64,000 nucleotides of DNA from Dromaius novaehollandiae (taxonomy: Eukaryota > Chordata > Aves > Casuariiformes > Dromaiidae), in NCBI RefSeq assembly GCF_036370855.1, contig NC_088099.1, positions 89,839,820 to 89,903,819 on the forward strand, given 5' to 3'. Below, in pieces: positions 10,480-21,805 of this stretch. Position 1 is the first letter of the stretch. Each line of letters opens with the position of its first letter. The notes below the pieces were generated by a model that ran no database searches, was not told where the DNA came from, and saw only the letters and a list, made by a program, of their open reading frames with translations. Both the position numbers and the translations under genes were made by a program.

Positions 10480-13400
10480 AAACATGAGCTATGAAAATGT
10501 TTTTAAAATTTTTTCTTCTGCAATTGTGTCTTATTTTCTATAAGAAACTCATTGTTTCTTCCTGTAGTTAGAAGGTAACCAAAGTAATGCCTAATGCTGA
10601 TAAGTAATAACATAGGGTTGGATAAATCAAGTTCAGGTTCATAAGTAACTTTCACACATACCATGCAGTAATATTACAAATCAATAAAATAAGTGGCACT
10701 CAATGTCCTAAAAAATAGGAATGTATTTTTATTAAGAATGGGATTATGTGCTCTCACAGAAGTCAGAGATTGGCTCCAGTTTTAGCATTGATAATCCTCC
10801 TTTTTTTCCCACTGTACCCATTGAGAAGTTTTTTTCAAACATGTGAAGAACAGTACAATTTACAATTCTCCCTTTTCTTAGCATGCAAGTAATTTCTACT
10901 TTAAATGCAAATTCAGCTCAGTGGCTGCCTGTTGTTGGAGAGATATTGTGGGAACATTTACTTACCCTCATGTCACTCACTTTTACTTGAATCAATTGAG
11001 TAATTTAGGGCCAATCTGTACATAAATGTAGCTGTGAATTATAAGCCCCTTCACTGTCCTCAAAATATGTTCTCCCACCTTTGTGCCTTTTTCTTTTGTG
11101 CCAGTTTGGGCAAAGAGTAATAGCCATCTTCTTGCCATCTTTAACTTCTTCCATCTGCTTAGGAACTGAGCAGGTAATCAACAGAGAGGCAAGGACCAAG
11201 GGAAACACACCTGCATGGCTAATTTGACAGGTCTGATGAGAAAAGTGATAATGCCAGTTGTCATCTGATAGAAGGACGAAAGACTTTTTTCTTTTTTTCC
11301 CTTTCTTTTTGCAAGTCTTTGTTTAAAGATTTGAACCAGAATAATTATTATGACAGAATCATAGTTTTCCCCCTTTCTTGTTTCTCATGCTGTATAGCAA
11401 CATGATATCCCTTACCTGCAGCATTCAGCTGAGTCTATATGTAGCTTACGTTACTGTCTTGTAGCAGACAGACATGCAGGATGAGCTAGCATTATCTTTA
11501 CTTTTCTCATTGGTCTCAAGACACCTTGTTCTGCAGCTCATCCAGCCTGCTAGCGTTTAAGGTTGTCATGTGCCCCAGGTGTAGCAGCAATGGGATGACC
11601 TCTCTTACAACTCCCTATAGAGGAAAGTCAGCTCGGCAGTAAGTGGGAGAAGATGAAAGGACGACACCTGGACAGAAGCTTGTCAGTGGTTCCTAGACAT
11701 TAGAGGAGCAAAATAAATATCTGTCCAGTCTGCCCGGTTACAAACAGCAGCCTTGATGGTGTTCTGCCTTCTTCCTCCTCCCCGCCTGCTGTGTGAAGTG
11801 GAGAAGGACTTGTCTCTGAGCTCACTTTGGTTTGGAAACTCCGTTGGCTGCTGCTGCTAAGGGGCTTCTCTGAGCCACTTCCACTCCACTTCCTACTGAG
11901 AAAGAGCCCCCATGTTCCCCTTCCATGCACCGACGAAGTCAAACAGGCCTCTGTTGCTCTCGCTCTCATTCCTTACAAGCGACAGTTCTAGCTTTGCTTC
12001 CATGTCAAGGTCTGCTGCAAATTGTTGTGACACATATTTTAGGTTGCTGGAGTTTCAGTTTCCTAAATTCCTCTTATGACCAATGGATTTTATGTTGAGC
12101 TTTTGACTAGAGTTAATATCTCACAGGATAGACATCTGCTAGTGTTTCATATGGAAAATTATTTACCCTCCCCAGTCCTATATACTATGAGAGAATGTAT
12201 TTGCTTCCACGTGAAGATTTAGAAAAAAAGTGAGTTAAATATATTCATGTTTGGAAAGAATAGCTGTCATTGGGAATGGCTTTCTATGTATGTTAGTAAA
12301 ATTATGACAAAAGTGTTTCAGAAAGTTGTGACCCATTATGCATCAGTTTAACTCAGACACTGAATGAAGCAGATTTTTGTTTGTCTCCGTTGCTCTGAGT
12401 GACTGCTGAACAATACAAGGCACCAGTAGTAAAACTAAGAAAATACCTCAGGTAATGGGAATAGTGTACTTACAAGCTTTACCAAGGTTAAAGTTCCCCA
12501 GAAATACAGAAACAATTGTATCTTCACTCAGTGAATGCTGGCAAAAGCTGACAGGTACAAAGTGCCTCCTGTTGGTTCAGTGGCACTGGACGTTTCTGAT
12601 AGTTTTCAGTTAGTGTAAGCAGGGGATGCTAATTATGATACTAGAAGGGAAAAAAACCACAAAAAACAGTGAGGCACTGTGTTCCTCACCAAAAAGAGAG
12701 AGATGAGAGAGATATTTTCAAACAAAATACAAAAGGAAAAATATAAAAGAGCTTCTGACTGATACAAGTCCAAAAAACCAATTTCACAAGTTTGCTATGT
12801 GGAGGGCAGCTTGGGGAAGACAGAGGAGAAATGAACACCTCATAAGAGGGACTGTGACCAAGATGTAGACTAAGGACATGTGGATTCCAGCACCTTGCAA
12901 AAGTTGCAAGTGTTTGCTGACATGCAGAGCATATGAAATGAAAGCTGTGCCACTATTTCCAGAGGAAGCACTGGAGAAAGTTGCAGCAGAAATAAATGAA
13001 CAATTTACCAAAAGTAAATGGAACATCAATTAAATCTTGGACACAAATTGGTGAGGTGAAACAAAAATGTTACAACTGAAAGAAAACCAGAGGACAATAG
13101 AAAGTGAACACATGAAACTTGGGGATTAGAAAGGTGATCTTAGTCCTGCAGAGCAAGGATAGGAATTAAGCGAATGGGTAATACGAAAAGATATTATTTA
13201 TGATTCCAGTGAAACAAAATTTTATCTTGTCAAATTAAAGAATGGCAAGCAAGCTGCTCTTTGAAAAACAGGAGCCCAAGACAACTGGGAAGGAATGTGA
13301 ATTCCCTTCAAAGTATAGGAGAGATCTTAAGGAGGTAGGAGTACAACAAACCTATACATCACATACTTAGTAAACGTTCTTTTTTAACTGAATGCTAAAA

Positions 13401-15954
13401 GAGGAGCTGCTGGAGCATATCCTTCAGGAGTTATGGTTCGAATAGAAGAGCCAAAAGAATGTTAGCTGTTGTGACTGTGGTGCAGCAAGCCCAGTGGAAG
13501 ACACATACAAGGAAACTGTGTTTCCTGAGTCCAAGTCCAGTGCTATATGTGTGAAAACTCCCTGTAATAGAGAATTTGTATGCCAGCACATTGAATGCAT
13601 GAAACCATTTGAAAACCAAGAAAGTCCCTCCTGCCTTTCAAAGATAATATTTTTAATTTTATTGCACACGCTCTGCTACCTGTCGGTGTTACACTTAATT
13701 ATGTCAAAGTGTTGGCATATTATATGTTTTCTGCATTTTGTGTTTGTGTGTCTAGACATGCTGTGTTGCATTTCATTTATATTAAGGTGATTTACCATGA
13801 CAAGACTTCTCAGGAAACGATTAAGAATACTGTTGTGTATTATAAATATGAAGTGACAAGTCAGAAAAGTGGCATGTCACATCAAAAGCATATACACATA
13901 TTAGCCAACTAACTAGTCTGGCTAAGAGAAGATAGATCTTTTCAAATATTTTTATTTCTGTTGCTTCACAGGCACTGACATTTACTACCAGAAATGACCT
14001 GTGATCTAGCTCAGTCACTGTCATTCCTGCCCATCAAAGAGCACAGAGATTATGATGAAGAATTATGTATAAGAAATTATATCTGAAAGGTATTCAGTGT
14101 GATTTCACATAAATGCATCCTGATGTCTCAACTAGCGTTTTGCCATAAGCTGTGTTTAAAAGTTTGGGGAAAAAATAATAAAAGATTTTTTTTTTTTTTA
14201 ATGGAGCAAATACAATAGTAATCTAGCTGTGAAAGCTACCTCAAATATGTATGGATCACCATATACACACAGTAACATGTAGATGTGAATGATTAGTTAC
14301 CTGCTGTTTATGGACACCAGAGCATGAATCCCGCACACAGCCACAAGTATAAATCAGGTGCATAACTGAAAATACAGTTTAGAGAAAACAATTCCACGAA
14401 TGAAAAACCAAAATAATTACATATTCTAGTTTTAGAGCATGTAGAATTATGGAATATATACACTTAAATTCCTATTTAGGGGTCTTCTATATTTCTATTA
14501 CATTTATTTTCATTTATCTGCTCAGTATCATAAATTTTAAACACTTTGGAAACTTACAATTCTATTAATAAAGGATAAACCTGCCAGAACCACAATTCTA
14601 TTCTTCAAATCTAAGTTTCTCTAGTTATTTAATTAATCAACCTTCTGTCAGGAAATTAGATGTGCCACGTTAGGCCTTGGGGTCCAAAAAGAATACCCAT
14701 TTACATGTACCAACCAACAAGAGGAGCCACAGTCATTGCAAATGCCTTGAAAAATAGGTATATTTTGCAGCAGAGAAGTCAAACAGAGAAAAAAAATTGC
14801 TGGTAAGAGCACAGTTATTAGTTAATATTTTAGAACATTAATTTTCAATCAAATTATAGCAGGTTGCAAACTCCCATCACAACAGTTATAGCAGCACGCC
14901 CAGATTTTTTTCAAAACTTGTTTATAACATGGAGTCATGGTTTGGATCAAGTTGCAAATGGCATACTAGACTATTTATAAACAAAAAAGAGAAGTGTGGA
15001 AACTCTTCATTAGTTCTATTCTTGTTGCTGTTTTTTATTTGACTTATGGTTCTCTGCAGAATATAAGTTACGCTCCTTCCTGCCTTTCCTGAAATATTTC
15101 TTTGCTCTTCACACTTTGAAGTCTCTGGGGCTGGATATTCCAGCATTTATTTAGTCATCATCTCTGAAAGTTTACAGTGGTTATTATTGCACTTCAGATA
15201 CAGAAAAAAAAAAAAAAAAAGATGATAGATTTTTATCTGCACTTAAAATTAGTGCTATCTCCAATAACAGTCAAATCTTTCATAGAGGCAATTTATATCT
15301 CCTTATGCCATCAGTAATAGTTTACAGCTATAATAATTTTGCCTTTGCATAGCAAAAAGCCCTGCTGGATGAACAGGATTTTGTAATGAAATAATATGCC
15401 AATAAGCAAGAAATCAACACATCTCAGAAAAAACTAACTAGGTATAATATTATGGGTAGACTTAACATGCAGAAGGAAATGCTATTAGGTCCACCTTCAG
15501 AGAAACAGATATTGGCATTATGGCCCCTACAAGCTTCAAATAAAATAGCTGCTTTCTCAGAAGCCAAACATTTCTTACAAAGATTAATTCTGTCAGAAAA
15601 AGCTTAGCTTCCCACCTTAGCAAGGTTGGAAGACACACCATGCTCTGCAGACTTGAGCCTTGAAAAACATGAAGATTTCTAAGCTATCTTTTCTTACCAA
15701 TGATTATAATCTCTGATCTGATGGTTTTGAACTGATAACAAGTTATTATCTAAAGATTAGAGTTTGTCAAATATTTTAGGTAGGCAAGATATCTTTCCCA
15801 AAGCACCAGAATCCTGAAACAACAAGGGTTATTAATAAGGGGAAAAGACATCTAATGTTAATGATAAAAATGCCTTCATTTCTGACAGCAATAAGATGTG
15901 TGCTCAGAGTACACTGCTAATATACCACTGGTTTCCAGCACAGAACACAGTAAC
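10480..15954. other. AT-rich unique non-coding DNA
   Basis: No gene was identified. Features seen are a slightly GC-richer stretch at about 11500-12000 with no recognisable product, a run of 14 T at 14186-14199, and a run of 17 A at 15204-15220 that is not preceded by anything recognisable as a retrocopy. The open frames (at most 98 codons, 13494-13790) have no domain signatures. The purine-rich text at 12780-13380 resembles decayed repeat DNA, but I cannot assign it. Confidence 0.55.
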
Positions 15955-16132
15955 AGGGTAAATGTAGCATATCTAATTTACCTGGACTTCAAAAAAGTAT
16001 CTGATATGGTTCCTCGTGGGAAATCATTAGTTAAATTGGAGCGGATGGGGGTTAGTGAATGAATTTTAGGATAAGGAATTAAGTACGGGGAGTCAGGTTA
16101 TACTGAGAGGATAACTGTCTGGCTGGCTGGAG

Positions 16133-16324
16133 GTGACCAGAGCAATTCCTCAAGTTCTGGCCTTGAAATATAAATTTTTTAATATTTTTATTAATGGCTA
16201 CAGCACAGAAAAAAGAAACAGACTGATGAAATATGCTGACACCATAAGGCTGGGCGGCCAACTCCATTGGAAAAGGGGGCCTCAAAAAGGGGGCCTCAAA
16301 AACCATATAGAAAGAACTAGATGA
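16133..16324 (+). pseudogene. CR1 reverse-transcriptase remnant, catalytic Asp lost
   Basis: An open stretch of 63 codons inside the old CR1 covers the motif F-F-N-I-F-I-N and, about 15 residues later, Y-A-D-T. Active CR1 enzymes carry F/Y-A-D-D-T-K-L at this place. Here only one Asp codon (16238-16240) precedes Thr, so a 3-bp loss removed one of the two catalytic aspartates. A 14-bp tandem duplication follows at 16275-16302 and shifts the frame. This is a dead fragment and not a host gene. Confidence 0.7.
16272..16302. repeat. Two-copy 14-bp tandem duplication
   Basis: AGGGGGCCTCAAAA is repeated with a 14-bp period (the G runs start at 16275 and 16289). The period is not a multiple of three, so it disrupts the surrounding CR1 frame. 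It probably arose by replication slippage. Confidence 0.85.
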
Positions 16325-16340
16325 CCTTGAAGACTGGAAT

Positions 16341-16375
16341 AATATAAATGAGATGAAATGAATATAAATGAGATG
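16341..16375. repeat. 20-bp period tandem duplication
   Basis: AATATAAATGAGATG occurs at 16341-16355 and again, identically, at 16361-16375, separated by AAATG. It is a local slippage duplication within the old CR1. Confidence 0.85.
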
Positions 16376-16966
16376 TTATATTATGTTTCATACAGTAACA
16401 GGGAACTATTGATGCCATTGTGCAAGTCACTGGTAAGAATTTGTATGAAATAGTGCATACAAGAAATCCCAAACTGTTTTGGACTGATTGACTACCACCC
16501 TTTAAATTTTTGCTGTGGTATCAGTGTAACCACATACAATACTGAGTTGTGTGATACTGTTCAAATTAGGACTGCTTACCATAGCTCTGTATATCACATG
16601 GGGACCTCGAAATACAGACTGACATCACTTCAGTATGCAGCGATGACCACTGATTAAAAAGAAGGAATTCAAGCTCATACAGGTACAGAGAAAAGCTAGT
16701 TAGATCCTCAGAGAATAGGGAGGCTATTGTGTGAAAATTAGCAAGCAATACAAAGATTAAAATGAGATTCTTCATAAATAGAAGGAATAAACTCCAGGGA
16801 GGGAGGACTATCTAAGTGAAAGAATAACATTGGTACAAAACAAATGGGAATCACCTGGCCATGAATGAATTTAGGCTGATAGACCATGACTTCAAGACAC
16901 AGGAGGAATAAATTCCTGTAACTGTCTTCCAGCAGGAGAAATGGAAGCAAAAAAACAACCAAACAA

Positions 16967-19804
16967 AAAAATCTCCTAGATTAAAATTTCTCCAGGTTTA
17001 AAGTCGGTGATTCCCCAGTTTATGGTGGAAGTAATACAAGGGATTTTTGGGGTAGCAAGGGCACTTGACCCAAGGCACTCTCCATTGAAAGTTGTTCAGA
17101 GTTCAGAACTTAAGATTCCAGAGCTAAACTTGTCTTTATCTAAAGTCTGAACACTAGGGTCCAGGTCTCCTGACTTTGGATTGCCAAACTTGCTGCTCAG
17201 CTGCACAAGACTGCAATGAGTTTTTGTATTCAGACAGTTTGTCAATAAAAATAGCCTTTAGTAAGATGAGCCTATTTGAAGTATTCTTGTTCTTGAGTTG
17301 TTCTGAGTTGATGTTACTGGCCATCAGTGGTTTCCTTCCCACCCTCATTCAGTTTTAAACAATACCAAACCCACCACCTTCCTTTACTCATCTGACACTT
17401 GACCAGTTGTCAAATATTTATTTAAGCAGGAAAAAAAAACCCACCCTCATCTTTAAATTAGATATTAGTCAGTAGTAGGGAGTTAGCAAGATGATACATA
17501 CCCCTGCTTAGAGACTATGATAATCAGCATTTACTAACTGGTGAGAAATGTTGTTAAAAAAAAAAAAAAAAAATGGTGGTAGTATCGCTAAATGCAGCAT
17601 GACTGGAAATACTGACTAAAAGCAGCTTTTGTCCTGGCTAGTTCTTTCTGTGATTGCAGCCCACTGCATCTTCCATTCCTGTGTGCCCATCTCATGAAAC
17701 CCTGCCTTCAGTGAGTTGTCTGTTAAGACAGCAATTAGTTGCCAATAGCGATCAGCAGGTGGAAAACATTATTTTTTGAGAGTACATTAACAGCATTTAT
17801 CAGGTATTGCAAATGATTAGCAACTCATAGTGGTTTTGCTACATACCTTTTCTTTCTTTCTTTGTAGACAGAAAATGTTACAAATGCAGCCTTGGGTACT
17901 GACCCAGGTCTGGAACACAGCGTGAACATTGTCTCAAGAAACCTAATGCAGCCCAAACACCCTGTATCCTTGGGAATATGCTGCTTACTGAATGCTGAAG
18001 TAAAAACACATTTAAAGTTGCAACTTCAAGCATTCAAAGACTAGAAAGTGTGAATATGATTTTGGCCTTTAATTTTGCAGAAGACACTGTAGGTTGTCTG
18101 CATCTTTGTGTTTCATTCAGGACTCAGAATACACTGTGCTCTGAAGATGAAATCAAGATATTTGCTCAGGCCCCAGATATCCAGACCAAATATCCTAGCT
18201 TTCCTTTCGAAAAAGTGCTTAGCTGTGCTAGAGACAGACATGAAAACCTCTAATTTTCTGCATGTGTAATTCTCCTCTCGAGTATGATTTAATGGTTGAT
18301 CCTTAAAATAATTAAAACATGCAGGAACTCATGTCATGTAGAGCGAGGTGAAAAAAAGCTACTCATATGCTTAGAGACCCACATACAGTGGTAAGATTTG
18401 CTGAGATCAGGATCTGAAGTATTTTATCTACTCTGTTCAATGAGGATGAAAAGTCTCACATGAAATAACAATCAGGATGTATAACAGTCTGTTTTAAAAG
18501 ATGATTTCAGGATCATATTTTTCTTTTGTTTTTATTTTATTATATTTAAGCACCTAATTATGCCCTTCATATAACTTGCCTGGTGTTCAAATAGCAAACT
18601 GAATTATAGAATTGCATGAAATCAGATTTTTTAATACAAGAATAAGTCACAAGCTATGTCAGTTGAACATGCATATCTAAAAATGTATTTGTTGTTGTTG
18701 TTTTAAAAATGGAAAATTTATACATGAATTAAGTTATACTATAGAATTAAGTTACACTGTAATTTTCCTTATGCTTTTGATTTTAAACATTTCATAAGAA
18801 CAAATTTACAATATGACCTAATTCTTTTAGAAGCACTCTCTTGAAAAAATGTCTATAGCAGCAACAGATGGCAAGAAGAAAAAGAACAACAAAATCCTGT
18901 TTTGAATATTATCCAATTTGACAAAGAACCAGCTGTTGAAATAAGCAGTGTCAACAACAAAAATGTACTTTAGAATGAAACTCACTTATATCCATTAAAT
19001 GTGGAATGCTTTAAGCAAAATTCATGCAAATCATAAAAGTTCATATTATATTCTCTTTTGTGCCTGTGCTATCTACTAATTTCTATATTACCTGGTGACT
19101 GTCAACTTTTGTCAGGATAATGAGGTCAGGTAAATGGAAGAATGACCATATCTGCTTTTCCATACAAAAAGAAGCTGTGTAGTGTATGTAACATAAATCA
19201 AAGTTATAACCAAATTCCATCTCATAATTTCATTTCTCTACAAGCTAATTTGAAAATAAACTTCAACTGCTTTTAGAAGAAGTTAATAATTTTTTTTCTC
19301 TACATCCAAATACCTTTTGGAAGTAGATATTCAAAATAAAAATTTAAAATTTTGTTGTTGATATTTTTAACATGTCATGTTGCATTTTCTGATACCATTC
19401 CTATTTTCATTAAGGTAAGCTAATACACAGTACGTTATTTTTGGCTTTACACTAGCTTCCGCCTGTCCGAATAAAGCAGTTTGCTCACTTTCTATTAGGT
19501 TTTGTTTTGACATTCTTGAGCTCTGCCAAGACATTGAAAAGTTTGGCTAGAGGGAAATCGCATTTGTTATAAAATCAAGAATTATGTTATGCCCTTTAAA
19601 GTACAGCCCTGTATTGGTAGTTCTGTCCCAGAGGAAGTTCAGGAATCATAAAAGGCCTCTAATCAAAAAGCCAAGAGGAAAAGCTCTGCCGAAGCCTGGG
19701 AGAAAGATACCATTGTTCTGTAGAGCAACCTGTCATGGAGCAGAAGCAGAGACTGCTGACAAATACACAAAGGTAGCCAAATTCCAAACACGGTGTGTTG
19801 CCCT
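16967..19804. other. Unique non-coding DNA
   Basis: No gene is supported. A run of 18 A lies at 17556-17573. A possible splice acceptor with a downstream open frame (17870-18046) is listed separately. The AT-rich stretch 18500-19400 contains several ATTA/TAAT motifs but no recognisable element. Confidence 0.5.
17870..18046 (+). other. Speculative exon candidate after strong splice acceptor
   Basis: The text CTTTTCTTTCTTTCTTTGTAG ends at 17869 and is a textbook polypyrimidine tract plus AG acceptor. The frame directly after it (starting T-E-N-V-T-N-A-A-L-G) stays open for 58 codons to a TAG at about 18044-18046. A weak donor (GAA|GTAAAA) lies near 17999. I do not recognise the peptide, it contains no known domain, and a single acceptor-like site is expected by chance in 64 kb. 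It could equally be a non-coding RNA exon or nothing. Confidence 0.12.
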
Positions 19805-19885
19805 TTACAGAAAGGATCACAAATTCACACAGCAGATCAGTGACAGAGCTAGAAATACAAGACAGGTCTTTTGATTCTCAGCCTT
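19805..19885 (-). repeat. MIR/CORE-SINE-like fragment
   Basis: The text TTCACACAGCAGATCAGTG followed by ACAGAGCTAGAAATACAAGA and CAGGTCTTTTGATTCTCAGCC follows the complement of the well-conserved core of MIR-type SINEs (tcacacagc..gt.agtggcagagc.gggat....ccaggtct..tgactc). Such fragments occur as old relics across amniotes. The match is diverged and was made from memory. Confidence 0.45.
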
Positions 19886-21740
19886 AGGAACTCTGCAGCA
19901 CCCACTCTTTTATCCCTCCTTGCCTATTTTGCAGGAGCTGGAACTACCAGAATTGCACATGGAAAGAAAGATGCTCTGTTTGCAGTCTCCCTCACACATA
20001 CACTACAGAATGTGTGATTTGCTCTTAATTTTTTACAAACTGACAATAGCAATCATGCAAGCATATGCCAGCTTTCAGATATTATTAGCACCACCAGGAG
20101 TCAAATTTGAAATCTAAAGATTTCACATGAAAATGTGAAACAAAATTAGTTTGGACCTCCATACAAAAATCAGAGAAACAAATCAGGCAGCACTACCCCT
20201 TTTTAAAAGACAATAGTGATTTTTTAAAAAAAATAAATAAACCTTTTATGGAGTTTTGATGAAAGAACCCAGCAGTAGTTTTGGAAAATATAGCCAAATT
20301 GCATCAAAAGTGTGCATGGAGCGAGTAAAACCCTGAATAGTATCTTTGATAGGCAGACAGAAATACTGTGTAATTGTCCAAGCCTCATTTCCATGGAAAA
20401 CTGGCAGTGCAAGGTTGGTACTGTATAGAAAAAGATACCTCCCTTCAGCCCCCCCTCTGAGAGAACAGCACCTGAAAACATTTCTGTAGCAGTTGTTCAT
20501 AATTTCTTTCTTCTACCTCAGCTACTGCTGCCTATGATGTACCATCTGCAAACTGAACTACTTAAGGGAAGCATGGAGGCAGAGCTAACTGGAAACATTC
20601 AGCAAAACTGAATTGCATTGGAAAATGCCACTTCATCAAAGCCAAAAATGCTGCATTGGAAATATCTCTGACTTGACTTATTCATGGCAAATCAAAAGTC
20701 AGGATTCCTGCAGAGCCACCTTGGCAGCGCTGCCCACCAGACTGCCCCTGCTGCAGAGCCTTTAGCACTCCCCATGCCTGGGAGCACTTGAGGGAGCATC
20801 TGCTGTCCCCAGGCAGCCTGGCTGTCTGCTTTGGGCCAGAGATACCAATACTTTCAGTTTTCGCATCCGAGAGCAGCCAGCCATGTCAGAGCTTACAGTC
20901 TCAAAGCCACAGAGCAAGGGCTGTGTAAGCCCTAGGAAGTGTCCACTTGCAACAGTCTTGTCTTGCAATCTTGCAACTGGTTGCTTGGGAGCAGCTGGCA
21001 AGTCACTGACAATAAAGCTATCCGGGTGTTCTGGCTATGTGACCCAGGAGTTAGAGCCTGGAAATCCTGGGGTAGGCTTGAGGTTTAGCGATCCTTCTGC
21101 AGACCCCGCCAGAATGAGTTTCTGTAGCCTATTGAGCATTAGTCAAACAGATTTTGCCCTACAGGCAGGACACAGGCATTTTGTTGTCAATTTGTTTCTC
21201 AAAAATTCTGTTTGGAGATTCTTAAAGATTTAGTTTCAATCAGACCAAAACATCACCAGCATTTCCTGTGAACCAAAATAATGAATTTAAGTCATCTGTA
21301 AATAATTGTCTTTTTTGGTCTAACCTACTCCTTTATATACTTGTAGATACATGCCTTTGGGGCATATACGTAATTGAGTAATGCAGAAGCAGAAACACTT
21401 TCACATCATAACTTAAAAATACTTCAGTAAATTTGTTCTCAAAGAAAAGAAAAAGAGTAATACTCTAGGCTCAGTTATTTAGTGGCAGAGGGAATAAATA
21501 ACCTGGAAAAACTACATCATGAATGCTGAACAGAACATCTAAGCTAGGTTACAGGATAAGAGCTCTCAAAGATGGGAGAATGTAGAACAGAAATTCCCAG
21601 GTTAATGCTACCTCAAGCAAGCTCATATAATGTTTTTTCTAGACCCTGTGTAAGTGGACAAGTGCGATCAAAGAAGAGTTAATCTACAACTTGGAAATTT
21701 CACTCTGAGGTAATGGAGTGCTCACTGCAGAACACCCATC
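19886..21740. other. Non-coding DNA with a GC-richer island at 20700-21110
   Basis: No gene was identified. The stretch 20700-21110 is visibly richer in G and C (CTGCAGAGCC, CCAGGCAGCCTGGC) than its AT-rich surroundings, but has few CpGs and no TATA or recognisable exon. Frames of 79 (minus) and 116 codons (plus, 20883-21233) pass through it and have no family resemblance. It may be an old repeat or a non-coding transcript exon. Confidence 0.45.
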
Positions 21741-21805
21741 AGTTCATAGACATAATGGCTATCTAGTCTGATCACCTGTCTGACAGGCAAAACATCTTCA
21801 GGTAA
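21741..21805 (-). mobile_element. Possible fragment of an ancient CR1 3' end
   Basis: AGTTCATAGACATAATGGCT and then ATCTAGTCTGATCACCTGTC followed by TGACAGGC resembles the complement of the 3' end of old amniote CR1 families (catagac...accattatgatcatctagtctgacctcctg). Only about 60 bp match, so this could be chance. Confidence 0.4.

Larger units (their letters stand above)
15955..16966 (+). mobile_element. Ancient, decayed CR1 LINE, plus strand
   Basis: This stretch keeps the order of a CR1 ORF2 read on the plus strand. Near 15980 is text for Y-L-D-F-K-K-V-S-D-M-V-P (the family's L-D-F-S-K-A-F-D-T-V-P motif). Near 16170-16200 is F-N-I-F-I-N (the F-N-I-F-I-N-D motif), and at 16232-16250 Y-A-D-T-x-R-L-G-G. 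Near 16405 CATTGTGCAAGTCACTGGTAAG matches the later ORF2 text, and at 16848-16950 GGCCATGAATGAATTTAGGCTG and the text beyond match the 3' part of old amniote CR1 families. Frameshifts and stops are frequent. Divergence is far higher than for the CR1 at 5757, 42881 or 59800, so this insertion is much older. The exact ends are uncertain. Confidence 0.75.

Noticed and set aside
11353..11368. ACAGAATCATAG, like a CR1 terminal octamer
   Set aside because: The adjoining sequence does not match a CR1 3'UTR on either side, so it is a chance short match.
13431..13445. GGTTCGAAT, similar to a tRNA B box
   Set aside because: No A box, acceptor stem or cloverleaf can be formed around it.
15204..15220. 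17-A run as a retrocopy tail
   Set aside because: The upstream sequence matches no gene or SINE I recognise, and no flanking duplication was found. The same holds for the A runs at 17556 and 51883.
17140..17185. GGTCCAGGTCTCCTGACTTTGG as a MIR-like fragment
   Set aside because: Too short, and the neighbouring core (cacacagc...agtgg) is missing.
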